From positions 124,001 to 188,000 of the forward strand of contig OZ243043.1 in NCBI GenBank assembly GCA_965212075.1: a DNA stretch of 64,000 bases, written 5' to 3'. Each line of letters starts with the position of its first letter. The stretch's first letter is position 1. This document shows, piece by piece, positions 41,977 through 51,180 of this stretch. The notes beneath the pieces were generated by a model. It did no database searches. It worked only from the letters and a program-made list of their open reading frames with translations, and was not told the DNA's origin. The stretch is from CBDBUR01 sp965212075. GTDB lineage: Bacteria; Pseudomonadota; Alphaproteobacteria; JAPOUT01; G958296285. Both the position numbers and the translations under genes were made by a program.

Positions 41977-43159
41977 GGGTGCCTACAAGCGTCCGGATGA
42001 AATCGCGCATTTCCTGAACGAAGAGCTCCGGCTGTTCCATCGCGGCGAAATGTCCGCCGCGCTCAAACGTTCGCCAGCTCTGGACGTTATATCCGGCCTC
42101 GACCATGCGGCGCGGCGGAAACTTGATGAATTCGGCGGGGAAGTCGGCAATCCCGACCGGCACCTCAATTTTTTGACCGGCGGGAATATCGGCGCCGCCT
42201 TCTTCCAACATGCCGCGATAGAACCAAGTTGCGGTGTTGAAGCTCTTGGTCAGCAGATAGACCATCACATTAGCGAGCAGCTGGTCTTTGGTGAAAGCGT
42301 TTTCAATATGCTCGCTGTTATCTTTGCCGCGCCGGTCTGACCAGCGGTGGAATTTTTCAACGATCCACGCGCAGACGCCGAGCGGGCTGTCCATCATCGC
42401 GTAAGAGAGGGTTTGCGGCTTGGTCATCTGCAATCTGAGATAAGCGCCCTCCATCTCAAACATCATCTGTGCGGCAGCGACCCAGTTTTTTTCCTCTTCG
42501 GTTTGCGCAGGCGCGGCGGCGCGCAGGCCATACATATTGATATGGATGGCCTCGCAGCCGCCTGAAGGGGCTGCGTGATTGAGTCCCAGATATCCCGAAA
42601 CCACCGCGCCCCAATCGCCGCCTTGCGCGATATAGGCGCTGATGCCGAGCGTCTCGCGCATGAGCTTGTCCCAAAGTTGAGCGGTGCGGCGCGGCCCGAC
42701 GGGTCTCGGCGGCTTGCCCGACCAGGCATAGCCGGGCAGAGAGGGCGCGACGACATTGACGCCATCGTCAGCGCTTCCGCCAAATTGTTCGGGGTGCGCG
42801 AGCGGCTTGATGACCTCACGAAACTCCAGCACCGATCCCGGCCAGCCATGGGTGAGCAGCAGGGTTTTGGCGTGAGCGCGCTGGGCTTTTTCATGGATGA
42901 AATGGACTTGGAGGCCGTCGATCTCGGCGGTGAACTGGTTGAATGAGTTGAGGGCGGTTTCGGTTTTGCGCCAGTCAAACTGGTTGATCCAATAATCGCT
43001 GAGCTCTTTGAGATAATTCATATCGGTGCCATAGACCCATCGGTCTTGGTTGGGGTCTATTTCGGGCATTTGGTGCCATTGGTAGGCGCGCACTTTGCTG
43101 AGGATGGCGTCGATGTCTTTTTGCGGCGCGTTGATTTTGAAAGGCTTGGGCTGGCTCAT
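41954..43159 (-). CDS. Epoxide hydrolase-like alpha/beta hydrolase (EHN domain)
   Basis: Protein of 401 residues with an N-terminal epoxide-hydrolase (EHN) domain (about 1-115) and an alpha/beta hydrolase core. The oxyanion-hole motif is HGWPGS at 104-109, the nucleophile is D182 in QGGDWGAVVSGYLG, and the catalytic histidine is H370 in RGGHFAAMEQP. These fit microsomal-type epoxide hydrolases. The substrate is unknown. It is divergent from the methyltransferase-HNH gene. Confidence 0.9.
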   Translation of the reverse strand: MSQPKPFKINAPQKDIDAILSKVRAYQWHQMPEIDPNQDRWVYGTDMNYLKELSDYWINQFDWRKTETALNSFNQFTAEIDGLQVHFIHEKAQRAHAKTLLLTHGWPGSVLEFREVIKPLAHPEQFGGSADDGVNVVAPSLPGYAWSGKPPRPVGPRRTAQLWDKLMRETLGISAYIAQGGDWGAVVSGYLGLNHAAPSGGCEAIHINMYGLRAAAPAQTEEEKNWVAAAQMMFEMEGAYLRLQMTKPQTLSYAMMDSPLGVCAWIVEKFHRWSDRRGKDNSEHIENAFTKDQLLANVMVYLLTKSFNTATWFYRGMLEEGGADIPAGQKIEVPVGIADFPAEFIKFPPRRMVEAGYNVQSWRTFERGGHFAAMEQPELFVQEMRDFIRTLVGTPKDAPSS

Positions 43160-43271
43160 TTTGGTTCCCCCTTATTTGAGGTTTTTATGCTATAGGAGAT
43201 AACCAACCGCGCCAAGCCCTTCGGGGATATGAGGGAAGCATAAATGGCTGATAGGCATAAAGAATAGCGGA

Positions 43272-44687
43272 ATGATTGAGAATCGGACCATATTTACCCG
43301 CGACAATCTTGACATCCTTCCGGGGATGGATTCCGAAAGCGTGGATTTAATTTATCTTGACCCGCCCTTTAATTCTAACCGCCATTATGAAGCTCCCGTA
43401 GGGAGCAAAGCCGCAGGAGCGGCATTTAAGGACGCTTGGACTTTTGAAGATACCGATGACGCATGGTGGGGATTGATCGCTGAAAAACATCCAGCGCTTT
43501 ACAAAGTTATTGATGCGGCGGGAGCAGTCGGCAATAGCGGAGATAAATCATATTTGATTTATATGGCTATGCGGGTTCTAGAACTGCATCGGATATTAAA
43601 ACTCACTGGATCAATCTATCTTCATTGTGATTCTACAATGAGCCATAGTCTGAAGATGATGATGGATAGTATTTTTGGAAGGCGCAATTTTCGGAATGAT
43701 ATTATTTGGAAACGCACAAACAACCCAAAAGGCTCTCAGTTTAAAAGCAAAAAGTATGGAGTTTATACAGATAACATTTTTTTCTATTCAAAAAGCGATA
43801 GCTTTTATTTTAATTTGTCGGCAGCTAAAAAGAAATTGGATTCAGAGGAAATTAAGAAAAAATATAAACTTGTTGATGAACATGGGAGATATTATCAAGG
43901 CCCCATTGTGAGGGGCGCTTCAATGGGTGATAGACCAAATCTTTGTTATGAATATAAAGGTTATACTTCCCCGCCTAGTGGGTGGCGTATGACAAAAGAA
44001 AAACTTATAGCATTAGACAAAGCAGGTAATCTTGGTTGGAGTAAAAATAAAATGCCATTTCGCAAACTTCGGCCCCAAGATGATGATGGACACCCACTGG
44101 GCGGTTTGTGGGATGATATAAGCAGAATATCGTCGCAATCTCCGGAGCGCACAGGATATCCAACACAAAAGCCTATAGCATTATTAGAGCGCATTATCAA
44201 AGTGTCCAGCAATGAAGGTGATGTGGTATTTGATCCGTTTTGCGGTTGTGCCACCACCTTAATAGCTGCTGAGAAAGAAAAACGACAATGGATAGGCATA
44301 GATATAAGCTCAAAGGCCGTTGACCTCGTAAAAGATAGGCTACACCAGACTTTCCAAATTGGAGAAGGTAGCGAAGGAGAACTCGCCTATAAAAGCGCTG
44401 ACATTATTCACCGCACCGATATACCGATTAGATCGGATCATGCAACCCCACGATCAAAAGACATCAAGCATATTTTGTTTGGAAAACAAAAGGGCATTTG
44501 TAATGGCTGCAAACATGATTTTCCGTTCCAGAACTTTACTCTTGACCATATTCAACCCACTTCAAGAGGCGGCGCGGATACGGACGCAAACCTTCAACTG
44601 CTATGCAATCATTGCAACAGCGTCAAAAGCAACGGAACAATGGCAGAATTGATTGCGCGTTTGCGTGAACGCGGCATTTTGCATTAG
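43272..44687 (+). CDS. DNA methyltransferase fused to an HNH endonuclease domain
   Basis: Fusion of 471 residues. Residues 1-360 are a beta-class amino-methyltransferase with catalytic DPPF at 30-33 (LIYLDPPFNSNRHYE) and SAM motif I DPFCGCATT at 321-329, followed by WIGIDISSKAVDLVKDRL. DPPF suggests adenine N6 methylation. Residues about 395-471 are an HNH nuclease: CNGC at 410-413, DHIQPTSRGG with H426, and NLQLLCNHCNSVKSN, giving two zinc-type CxxC pairs. The gene is A/T-rich compared with accA and secA, so it is probably acquired. No separate restriction gene adjoins it. Whether the HNH part restricts, nicks or only binds DNA cannot be told. It ends 6 bases before the convergent secA stop. 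Confidence 0.9.
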   Translation: MIENRTIFTRDNLDILPGMDSESVDLIYLDPPFNSNRHYEAPVGSKAAGAAFKDAWTFEDTDDAWWGLIAEKHPALYKVIDAAGAVGNSGDKSYLIYMAMRVLELHRILKLTGSIYLHCDSTMSHSLKMMMDSIFGRRNFRNDIIWKRTNNPKGSQFKSKKYGVYTDNIFFYSKSDSFYFNLSAAKKKLDSEEIKKKYKLVDEHGRYYQGPIVRGASMGDRPNLCYEYKGYTSPPSGWRMTKEKLIALDKAGNLGWSKNKMPFRKLRPQDDDGHPLGGLWDDISRISSQSPERTGYPTQKPIALLERIIKVSSNEGDVVFDPFCGCATTLIAAEKEKRQWIGIDISSKAVDLVKDRLHQTFQIGEGSEGELAYKSADIIHRTDIPIRSDHATPRSKDIKHILFGKQKGICNGCKHDFPFQNFTLDHIQPTSRGGADTDANLQLLCNHCNSVKSNGTMAELIARLRERGILH

Positions 44688-44693
44688 CAAAAA

Positions 44694-47435
44694 TCAAGCG
44701 GCGCGGCCATGGCAATGTTTGTATTTTTTCCCTGAACCGCAAGGGCAGGGCGCGTTGCGCGGCGTCTTTTGCTCGCTAAATTGAGGTGTTTGGGGAGGCA
44801 TCTGTTGCGGCGCGGCGTTTCTGGCCATTATCGGGAGTGGTGGCGTTTCCCCTTCGGGGTTCGCCCCTTCGAGGTTCTCATGGTGAAGCTCCATTTCGGG
44901 CAGTTCGTCTTCAATAAGCTGCTCCTGCTGTCCCTGTGCCTGCTCATTTTTATCGCTTTCAATGATTTGCAGGGTCATCATTTGCCGCGTGACATCTTTG
45001 CGCAGAGTGGTCAGGAAGGTTTCAAACAATTCAAAGGCTTCGCCTTTATATTCATTGAGGGGGTCGCGCTGTCCGAAGCCGCGCAGGCCGACGACTTGGC
45101 GCAAATGTTCGAGTCTTTGCAGATGTTCGCGCCAGTGGCGGTCGAGCGATCGCACAAGCACGGCTTTTTGCACCTGAACGGCGATTTCCGGCGGAGCGGC
45201 TTGAAATTGCTCGGCGAGGCATTGATCGCAGGCCTGCGTGACGCGCGCGCGCACTTCTTCGGCGGTGATGCCTTCTTCCTGCGCCCAGTCTTTGATGGGC
45301 AGCTCAAGGCCTAATCCGGTTTTTGCGTCTTCGTCGAATTCGGCGAGTTTCCATTCTTCGGGCCAGGCCTTTTCGGGGATATGGTCGGCGAGCAGATCGT
45401 CAATGATTTGCTCGCGCATATCGTTGACGATCTCGGCGACATCATCGCTGCGGATAAATTCGAGTCTTTGTTCAAACACGACTTTGCGCTGGTCATTCAT
45501 CACATTGTCAAATTTGAGCAGGTTTTTGCGGATGTCGAAATTGCGGGCTTCGACTTTTTTTTGCGCTTTTTCAAGCGCTTTATTGACCCAGGGGTGGACG
45601 ATGGCCTCGCCATCTTTGAGGCCGATTTTTTGCAGCAGGCCGCCCATGCGGTCGGAGCCGAAAATGCGCATCAGGTCGTCATCGAGGCTGAGGAAGAAGC
45701 GCGAGCCGCCCGGGTCGCCCTGGCGGCCTGAGCGTCCGCGCAATTGGTTATCGATGCGGCGGCTTTCGTGGCGTTCGGTGCCGAGCACGAACAGGCCGCC
45801 TCCGGCGATGGCGGTCTCGCGTTTGGCGAGGATGTCGGCCTCAATGTTGGAGCGGGTTTGGTCGGGGGTTTGGGTGAGCGTCATGTCGAGATTGCCGCCG
45901 AGCTGGATGTCGGTGCCGCGTCCGGCCATATTGGTTGCGATGGTGACCGCGCCGGGCGCGCCGGCTTCGGCGATGATTTGGGCTTCCTGTTCGTGGTAGC
46001 GCGCATTGAGCACGTTATGGGGGACTTTGCGCGCTTTGAGCTGTTCGGCGAGCAGCTCCGATTTACTGATCGAGGTTGTGCCGACGAGGATGGGCTGGCC
46101 GCGCTGGTGGCAGTCGGTGATTTTTGCGACGATCGCGTCATATTTTTCTTGCTGGGTGAGATAGACTTCATCATCTTCGTCGGTGCGGCAGACGGGCAGG
46201 TTGGTCGGGACAGCGAGCACATCGAGGCCGTAAATATCGAGGAACTCTTCGCGTTCGGTCATTGCGGTGCCGGTCATGCCTGCGAGCTTGTGATACATGC
46301 GGAAATAATTTTGGAACGTGATGGAGGCGAGCGTTTGGTTTTCGGCCTCGATCGGGACGTTTTCTTTAGCCTCGAGCGCTTGGTGGAGGCCGTCAGAATA
46401 TCGCCGTCCGGCCATCATGCGGCCTGTGAATTCGTCAATGATGACGACCTTGCCATTGCGGACGATATAATCGCGGTCGCGCTGGAAGAGCTTATGCGCG
46501 CGCAGCGCTTGGTTGATATGATGGACAACGGATACATTTTCGGCCTCATAAAGAGAGTCGCCGACGAGCAGATTTTCGCGCCGCAATAGATTTTCGACCT
46601 GTTCGTTGCCTTCATCCGACAGGCTCACCGCGCGGGTTTTTTCATCAAGGTCATAAGCGTGCTCATCAAGTTCGGGGATCAGCGCGTTGATCTTGGTGTA
46701 GAGGTCGGACTTATCCTCCACCGGCCCGGAGATGATCAAAGGCGTGCGCGCTTCGTCAATGAGAATCGAATCGACTTCATCGACGATCGCAAAAGCATGG
46801 CCGCGCTGCACCATATCTTCTATGCGAAACTTCATATTGTCGCGCAGATAATCAAAGCCCAATTCGTTGTTGGTGGCATAAGTGATGTCAGCGGCATAGG
46901 TTTGCTGGCGCGCTTGGTCATCCATATCGTTGGTGATGCAGCCGACGCTGAGGCCGAGAAATTGATAGATCTGCCCCATCCATTCGCTGTCGCGCTTGGC
47001 GAGGTAGTCATTGACGGTGACGATATGCACGCCCTTTCCGGCGAGCGCATTGAGCACGGCGGGCAGGGTCGCGGCGAGCGTTTTGCCCTCGCCGGTTTTC
47101 ATTTCGGCGATGTCTCCTTGGTGGAGGATGATGCCGCCGGTGAGTTGGACATCAAACGGTCTCTGGCGCAAAGTGCGCCATGCGGCCTCGCGGGTGATCG
47201 CAAAGATTTCGGGCAGCAGCTCGTCGAGCTTGCGGCCTTTGCCGACAGCGTGGCGCGCGGCGGTGATGCGCGCGCGCAGATCGTCATCTGTATCTTGTTT
47301 GATCTCGTCTTCATGGGCGTTGGTCGCCTGCACGAGCGTCTGCAATGAGCGAACTTTGCGCTCATTGCGGCTGCCGAACAGGCCGAAGGTGAATTTGCTG
47401 GCGAATTGCTGAAGACTGGGCATAGAATTTATCAC
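44694..47435 (-). CDS. secA: Protein translocase ATPase SecA
   Basis: Motor ATPase that drives proteins through SecYEG, 913 residues. Walker A is MKTGEGKT at 112-119. The DEVD box is in AIVDEVDSILIDEARTPLIISG. The preprotein cross-linking domain, the GTDIQLGGN segment and helicase motif VI (QLRGRSGRQGDPG) follow. The C-terminus has the zinc-binding, SecB-contacting CPCGSGKKYKHCHG. ATG 47423 (MPSLQQF) is an alternative start. The upstream methyltransferase stop overlaps its ATG. SecDF-YajC in this window is its partner complex. Confidence 0.98.
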   Translation of the reverse strand: MINSMPSLQQFASKFTFGLFGSRNERKVRSLQTLVQATNAHEDEIKQDTDDDLRARITAARHAVGKGRKLDELLPEIFAITREAAWRTLRQRPFDVQLTGGIILHQGDIAEMKTGEGKTLAATLPAVLNALAGKGVHIVTVNDYLAKRDSEWMGQIYQFLGLSVGCITNDMDDQARQQTYAADITYATNNELGFDYLRDNMKFRIEDMVQRGHAFAIVDEVDSILIDEARTPLIISGPVEDKSDLYTKINALIPELDEHAYDLDEKTRAVSLSDEGNEQVENLLRRENLLVGDSLYEAENVSVVHHINQALRAHKLFQRDRDYIVRNGKVVIIDEFTGRMMAGRRYSDGLHQALEAKENVPIEAENQTLASITFQNYFRMYHKLAGMTGTAMTEREEFLDIYGLDVLAVPTNLPVCRTDEDDEVYLTQQEKYDAIVAKITDCHQRGQPILVGTTSISKSELLAEQLKARKVPHNVLNARYHEQEAQIIAEAGAPGAVTIATNMAGRGTDIQLGGNLDMTLTQTPDQTRSNIEADILAKRETAIAGGGLFVLGTERHESRRIDNQLRGRSGRQGDPGGSRFFLSLDDDLMRIFGSDRMGGLLQKIGLKDGEAIVHPWVNKALEKAQKKVEARNFDIRKNLLKFDNVMNDQRKVVFEQRLEFIRSDDVAEIVNDMREQIIDDLLADHIPEKAWPEEWKLAEFDEDAKTGLGLELPIKDWAQEEGITAEEVRARVTQACDQCLAEQFQAAPPEIAVQVQKAVLVRSLDRHWREHLQRLEHLRQVVGLRGFGQRDPLNEYKGEAFELFETFLTTLRKDVTRQMMTLQIIESDKNEQAQGQQEQLIEDELPEMELHHENLEGANPEGETPPLPIMARNAAPQQMPPQTPQFSEQKTPRNAPCPCGSGKKYKHCHGRAA

Positions 47436-48325
47436 ACTTTTTTATCACGAATTTTGGCGAGCGCATCGGCGATTTTGACTTTGGCGCTGCCCGGTTTGAG
47501 CGGACGCGGCTGGCTTTGATCGGGTGCCCAGCCGAGCAGCCACGCGACTGTGAAGCTCGCTTTGATTCGGCCATCGGAGTCGGAGAATTGCTCGGCATAG
47601 ATTGCTTGGGCGCGCGACAAAGTAGAGCGCGTGAGCCGTGCGGGGTGTGCCAGATTAAGGGCTTGGCTTTCGCCCATATTTTGAATATCGCGCATGAGAG
47701 CGGTGATGTTGTCATAGCGCGCGGTGATGTGGCTGACATCGGCGACTGGCATGGTGAATCCCGCGCGGACGAGCAAATTGCCCAGCGCGCGAATATCAGC
47801 GAGCGGGATCATGTGAGGCGCGGCACCTTGGCGGGTTTCGCTTTCTGCGGCGAGCAGGCTGGCGCGCAATTCGCGCAAAGTGCCTGCGGCGAACAAAGCG
47901 GCGAGGAAGACGCCATCGGGTTTGAGCGCGCGGCGAATTTGTTGCAAGCAGCCGGGCAGATCATTGACCCAGTGAAGCGATAATATGCTCGTAATGAGGT
48001 CAAGACTATGCGCACGCACCGGCAGCGCATCTTCATCGGCGACAAAAGCGGGCGCGTGCGCAAGGCACGCCATTTCCCAAGCGGGATCGGTTTGCAGCCA
48101 ATGTTTGACTTTTGGCGCTGCCGCAAGAGATGCCGCGCCGTGCCAGCCAATGTTGAGTGCCATATCAAAATCGCGCGTGATGAGATTTAATCTTTCGGCC
48201 ATCTCTTCGGCGAGATGGTCAAACAGAAATCCGCGCGTTGCGCGGCCTTTTGTGGCAAAATGTCCGGCGCGCGCGCGGCGTTGGCGCAGGAGCTGCCGGT
48301 TGAATATCGGGCTATCATCAGTCAT
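47432..48325 (-). CDS. SAM-dependent methyltransferase-like protein, BioC/NDUFAF5 type
   Basis: Class I methyltransferase-fold protein of 297 residues. FNRQLLRQRRARAGHFATKGRATRGFLFDHLAEEMAERL is the N-terminus typical of the bacterial homologues of mitochondrial NDUFAF5. LDLITSILSLHWVNDLPGCLQQIRRALKPDGVFLAALF covers motifs II-III. The glycine-rich SAM loop is weak (DFDMALNIGWHGAASLAA), so catalysis or a hydroxylase-type role as in NDUFAF5 is uncertain. I start at ATG 48325 (MTDDSP); the frame stays open to 48367. It overlaps secA and is divergent from comF. Confidence 0.8.
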   Translation of the reverse strand: MTDDSPIFNRQLLRQRRARAGHFATKGRATRGFLFDHLAEEMAERLNLITRDFDMALNIGWHGAASLAAAPKVKHWLQTDPAWEMACLAHAPAFVADEDALPVRAHSLDLITSILSLHWVNDLPGCLQQIRRALKPDGVFLAALFAAGTLRELRASLLAAESETRQGAAPHMIPLADIRALGNLLVRAGFTMPVADVSHITARYDNITALMRDIQNMGESQALNLAHPARLTRSTLSRAQAIYAEQFSDSDGRIKASFTVAWLLGWAPDQSQPRPLKPGSAKVKIADALAKIRDKKV

Positions 48326-48351
48326 CGCGAAATCATAAACGGACATCATAA

Positions 48352-49122
48352 ATGGATATAGGAACAAATTTGAGAATACCTATCATAACAGCGATGAAAA
48401 GCCTGCGCGATCTTGTTTTGCCGCCCAGCTGTTTGTTATGTGCGGCGCGGGTGGGGTCTCATTTTTGTCTATGTCCGCGCTGCTGGCGCGCGGCGGATTT
48501 CATCACCAAGCCGCGCTGTGAGATAACGGGCGTGCCTTTTGCGCATGAGTGGCCGGAGGGGACTCAAAGCCGTTTGAGTCAGATGTTTCCTCCGCTTTAT
48601 GATCACGCGCGCGCCGCTTTGCGCTATGAAGCGCAGACGGGGCGTCCGCTCGTGCTGCGGATGAAATATGCCGATCGGCCTGAAATGGCTCTGCGCATGG
48701 CGGCGTGGATGGCGCGTGCTGCCGCCGATCTTTTGCCGCAGACAGATATGATCGCGCCGGTGCCGCTTCATTGGCAGCGTTTATTGTCGCGGCGGTTCAA
48801 TCAGGCGGCTGAGCTGGCGCGCGCTTTGGCGCGGGACAGCTCTATAGATTTTTATCCAGATTTGCTGCTGCGCGTGCGTCCAACGCGCTCGCAGATCGGA
48901 TTAACGCGCGCGGCACGGCGGCGCAATGTACGTGGTGCGTTTCAGATTAATCCGACATGGCGCAAGAAGCTTCAAGGCAAGTCAGTGCTGCTGGTGGATG
49001 ATGTGATGACTTCGGGTGCGACTTTGGCAAGCTGCGCGAAGACTCTGCGCCGCGCGGGCGCTGGGCAGATCAATGTGGCGACTCTGGCGCGGGTGATTCA
49101 TGCGGAGGAGACGATCGTCTAG
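48352..49122 (+). CDS. comF: ComF-family phosphoribosyltransferase-like protein
   Basis: Protein of up to 256 residues. The N-terminal zinc-ribbon-like CLLC...CLCPRCW is followed by a second MKYADRPEMAL segment and a C-terminal PRTase domain with VDDVMTSGATL at about 215-225. ComF proteins are linked to DNA uptake in competent bacteria and to DNA repair elsewhere. ATG 48394 (MKSLRDLVLPPSCLLC) is an alternative start; neither has a strong ribosome-binding site. The 3' end overlaps ubiG by 53 bases in convergent orientation. Confidence 0.88.
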   Translation: MDIGTNLRIPIITAMKSLRDLVLPPSCLLCAARVGSHFCLCPRCWRAADFITKPRCEITGVPFAHEWPEGTQSRLSQMFPPLYDHARAALRYEAQTGRPLVLRMKYADRPEMALRMAAWMARAAADLLPQTDMIAPVPLHWQRLLSRRFNQAAELARALARDSSIDFYPDLLLRVRPTRSQIGLTRAARRRNVRGAFQINPTWRKKLQGKSVLLVDDVMTSGATLASCAKTLRRAGAGQINVATLARVIHAEETIV

Positions 49123-49825
49123 CTCGGCGCTTGACAGCGCACATCATATAATTGACGCGCATATTTTTTGAAAGATCAAAGCGCTGCATCAGCGGATTGT
49201 AAAAGACTCCCGTTTGATGAGCGAGTCTCAAGTCGTTATTTTTCAGCGCGCGCTGCAGCTCATCGGGGGTGACGAATTTTTGATAATCATGCGTGCCGAT
49301 CGGCAGCCAGCGCAAAATATATTCTCCGCCAATGATCGCAAACAAAAACGCTTCGGGCGTACGATTGATGGTGGATAGAATCATCATGCCGTCGGGTTTG
49401 AGGCAGGCCGCGCAGGAAGAAATAAAATTTTCAACATCATCCACATGCTCCACCACTTCCATATTCAAGATGAGATCAAAACTTTCATCGTGAATCTGAT
49501 CAATCGTGCCGACGCGGTAGTCAATTTCAAGTTCTTGCGTCTGTGCGTGATGGCGCGCAACATTGATCGTCGCCTCGCTGGCATCGAGCGCGACAACATG
49601 AGCGCCCAGCCGCGCCATAGGCTCGCTGAGCAATCCGCCGCCGCAGCCGACATCAAGCACGCGCAAGCCGTCAAAAGATTTTTTGGGGGTTTCTACCGCG
49701 TTCGCGCGAATGTAGCGAAGCCTGACAGGGTTGAGCCGATGCAGAGGTGCAAACGGGCCGTCATGATCCCACCATTGTTCGGCCTGCGCTGAAAAGCGGG
49801 CGATTTCGTCTTGATTGGCGTTCAT
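49070..49825 (-). CDS. ubiG: Ubiquinone biosynthesis O-methyltransferase UbiG
   Basis: SAM-dependent enzyme of 251 residues that performs both O-methylations of ubiquinone synthesis. FSAQAEQWWDHDGPFAPLHRLNPVRLRYI is the UbiG-specific start. VLDVGCGGGLLSEPMARLGAHVVALDAS is the SAM-binding motif, followed by NMEVVEHVDDV. The last 20 residues form a Ser/Pro/His tail whose codons overlap comF. It is divergent from lysC. Confidence 0.96.
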   Translation of the reverse strand: MNANQDEIARFSAQAEQWWDHDGPFAPLHRLNPVRLRYIRANAVETPKKSFDGLRVLDVGCGGGLLSEPMARLGAHVVALDASEATINVARHHAQTQELEIDYRVGTIDQIHDESFDLILNMEVVEHVDDVENFISSCAACLKPDGMMILSTINRTPEAFLFAIIGGEYILRWLPIGTHDYQKFVTPDELQRALKNNDLRLAHQTGVFYNPLMQRFDLSKNMRVNYMMCAVKRRARRSSPPHESPAPESPH

Positions 49826-49902
49826 TTTTGCTTCAGCTTGCTCCGGCCTCTGCTTGTCTTTATGAATAGGTGGAATTCTAGCACGTTTTTGAAGGAGCTT
49901 TT

Positions 49903-51180
49903 ATGCCCCGCTTTAATAGATGCCTTGTGATGAAATTTGGCGGCACCTCTTTGGCTGATATGGATTGTGTGCGGCGCGCAGCGTCGCATGTGCTCGCGCG
50001 CGTCGCGGAGGGCTATGAGGTTGCGGTGGTTGTCTCGGCGATGGGGCGCGAGACCGATCGGCTAGTGACGTTGTCGCAGCAGGCGCAGGGCGATCCGGAT
50101 GCCGAACATGATCTGATCGTCTCGGCGGGCGAGCAGGTCAGCGCGGGCCTGCTGGCGCGGACATTGCGGGCGCAAAATTGCGCGGCGCGCTCTTTTTTGG
50201 GCTGGCAGATTCCGATTCACACCGATGGCTGTCACGGCGCAGCCCGGATGACGCGCATTGAAACTGAGCGGATTGAGCAAAATTTGGCGGCGAAGCAGGT
50301 TGCGATCATTGCGGGATTTCAGGGGATCGGCCCTGATGGCCGGATCACGGTGCTGGGGCGCGGCGGCTCGGATACGAGCGCGGTGGGGCTGGCCGCCGCA
50401 CTTGGCGCGCTGCGCTGTGAGATTTATACTGATGTGGAAGGCGTTTATACGTCGGATCCGCATATTGTGGCGCGCGCGCGGCGGCTGGATCGGGTGGTTT
50501 ATGAAGAGATGCTAGAGATGGCGTCTCAGGGCGCGCGGGTTTTGCAGACGCGCGCGGTGGAGCTGGCGATGGCGCGGGCGGTTTTGCTGAAGGTTTTGCC
50601 GGCGCATGCGACTCCCGCCCAGATTGCCGCCGGAGACGCGCGCGGCACCGAGATCGGCGCTGATGTGGAAGATCAACAACAAGGAGCAATGAAAGAGCAT
50701 ATGGAGCAGCAAACGATTAGCGGCGTGACCTATGTCAGCGATGAAGCCAAAATCACGCTGACAGATTTGGCTGACAGGCCGGGCATTGCCGCGAGCATTT
50801 TTTCACTTTTGGCGCAAGCGGGGATATTGGTGGATATGATTATCCAGACCTCTGCGGGCGATAGAGGGAAAACCGACATCACCTTCACTGTGGCACAGAG
50901 CGATCTGGCGCGCGCACTGAAATTACTGCAAGCCGCGCAAAGCGAGATCGGCTACCAGAGCATGGATAGCGATGATGAGGTTGCCAAAGTTTCGGTGATT
51001 GGCATTGGCATGCGCTCGCATGTTGGCATCGCCGAGACGATGTTTCGCACGCTAGCACAGGCAGGTATCAACGTTCAAGCGATCTCAACCTCGGAGATCA
51101 AAATTTCAGTTCTGGTTGCGCGCAGCGAAATGAAAGAGGCGGTGCGGCATCTTCACACGGCTTACGGGCTGGATGGTTGA
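49903..51180 (+). CDS. lysC: Aspartate kinase
   Basis: First enzyme of the lysine/threonine/methionine branch, 425 residues. KFGGTS at 11-16 is the ATP/aspartate signature. GRGGSDTSAVGLAAALGA and EIYTDVEGVYTSDPHIV belong to the kinase domain. Two ACT domains at about 275-425 (LADRPGIAASIFSLLAQAGI and VGIAETMFRTLAQAGINVQAIST) are the site of feedback inhibition. An AAGGAGC ribosome-binding site lies 7 bases before the ATG. ptsP overlaps its end by 8 bases. Confidence 0.97.
   Translation: MPRFNRCLVMKFGGTSLADMDCVRRAASHVLARVAEGYEVAVVVSAMGRETDRLVTLSQQAQGDPDAEHDLIVSAGEQVSAGLLARTLRAQNCAARSFLGWQIPIHTDGCHGAARMTRIETERIEQNLAAKQVAIIAGFQGIGPDGRITVLGRGGSDTSAVGLAAALGALRCEIYTDVEGVYTSDPHIVARARRLDRVVYEEMLEMASQGARVLQTRAVELAMARAVLLKVLPAHATPAQIAAGDARGTEIGADVEDQQQGAMKEHMEQQTISGVTYVSDEAKITLTDLADRPGIAASIFSLLAQAGILVDMIIQTSAGDRGKTDITFTVAQSDLARALKLLQAAQSEIGYQSMDSDDEVAKVSVIGIGMRSHVGIAETMFRTLAQAGINVQAISTSEIKISVLVARSEMKEAVRHLHTAYGLDG

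Noticed and set aside
43392..43406. Inverted repeat GCTCCC-GTA-GGGAGC inside the methyltransferase-HNH gene
   Set aside because: It lies inside conserved coding sequence just after the DPPF motif; no regulatory context, so likely chance.
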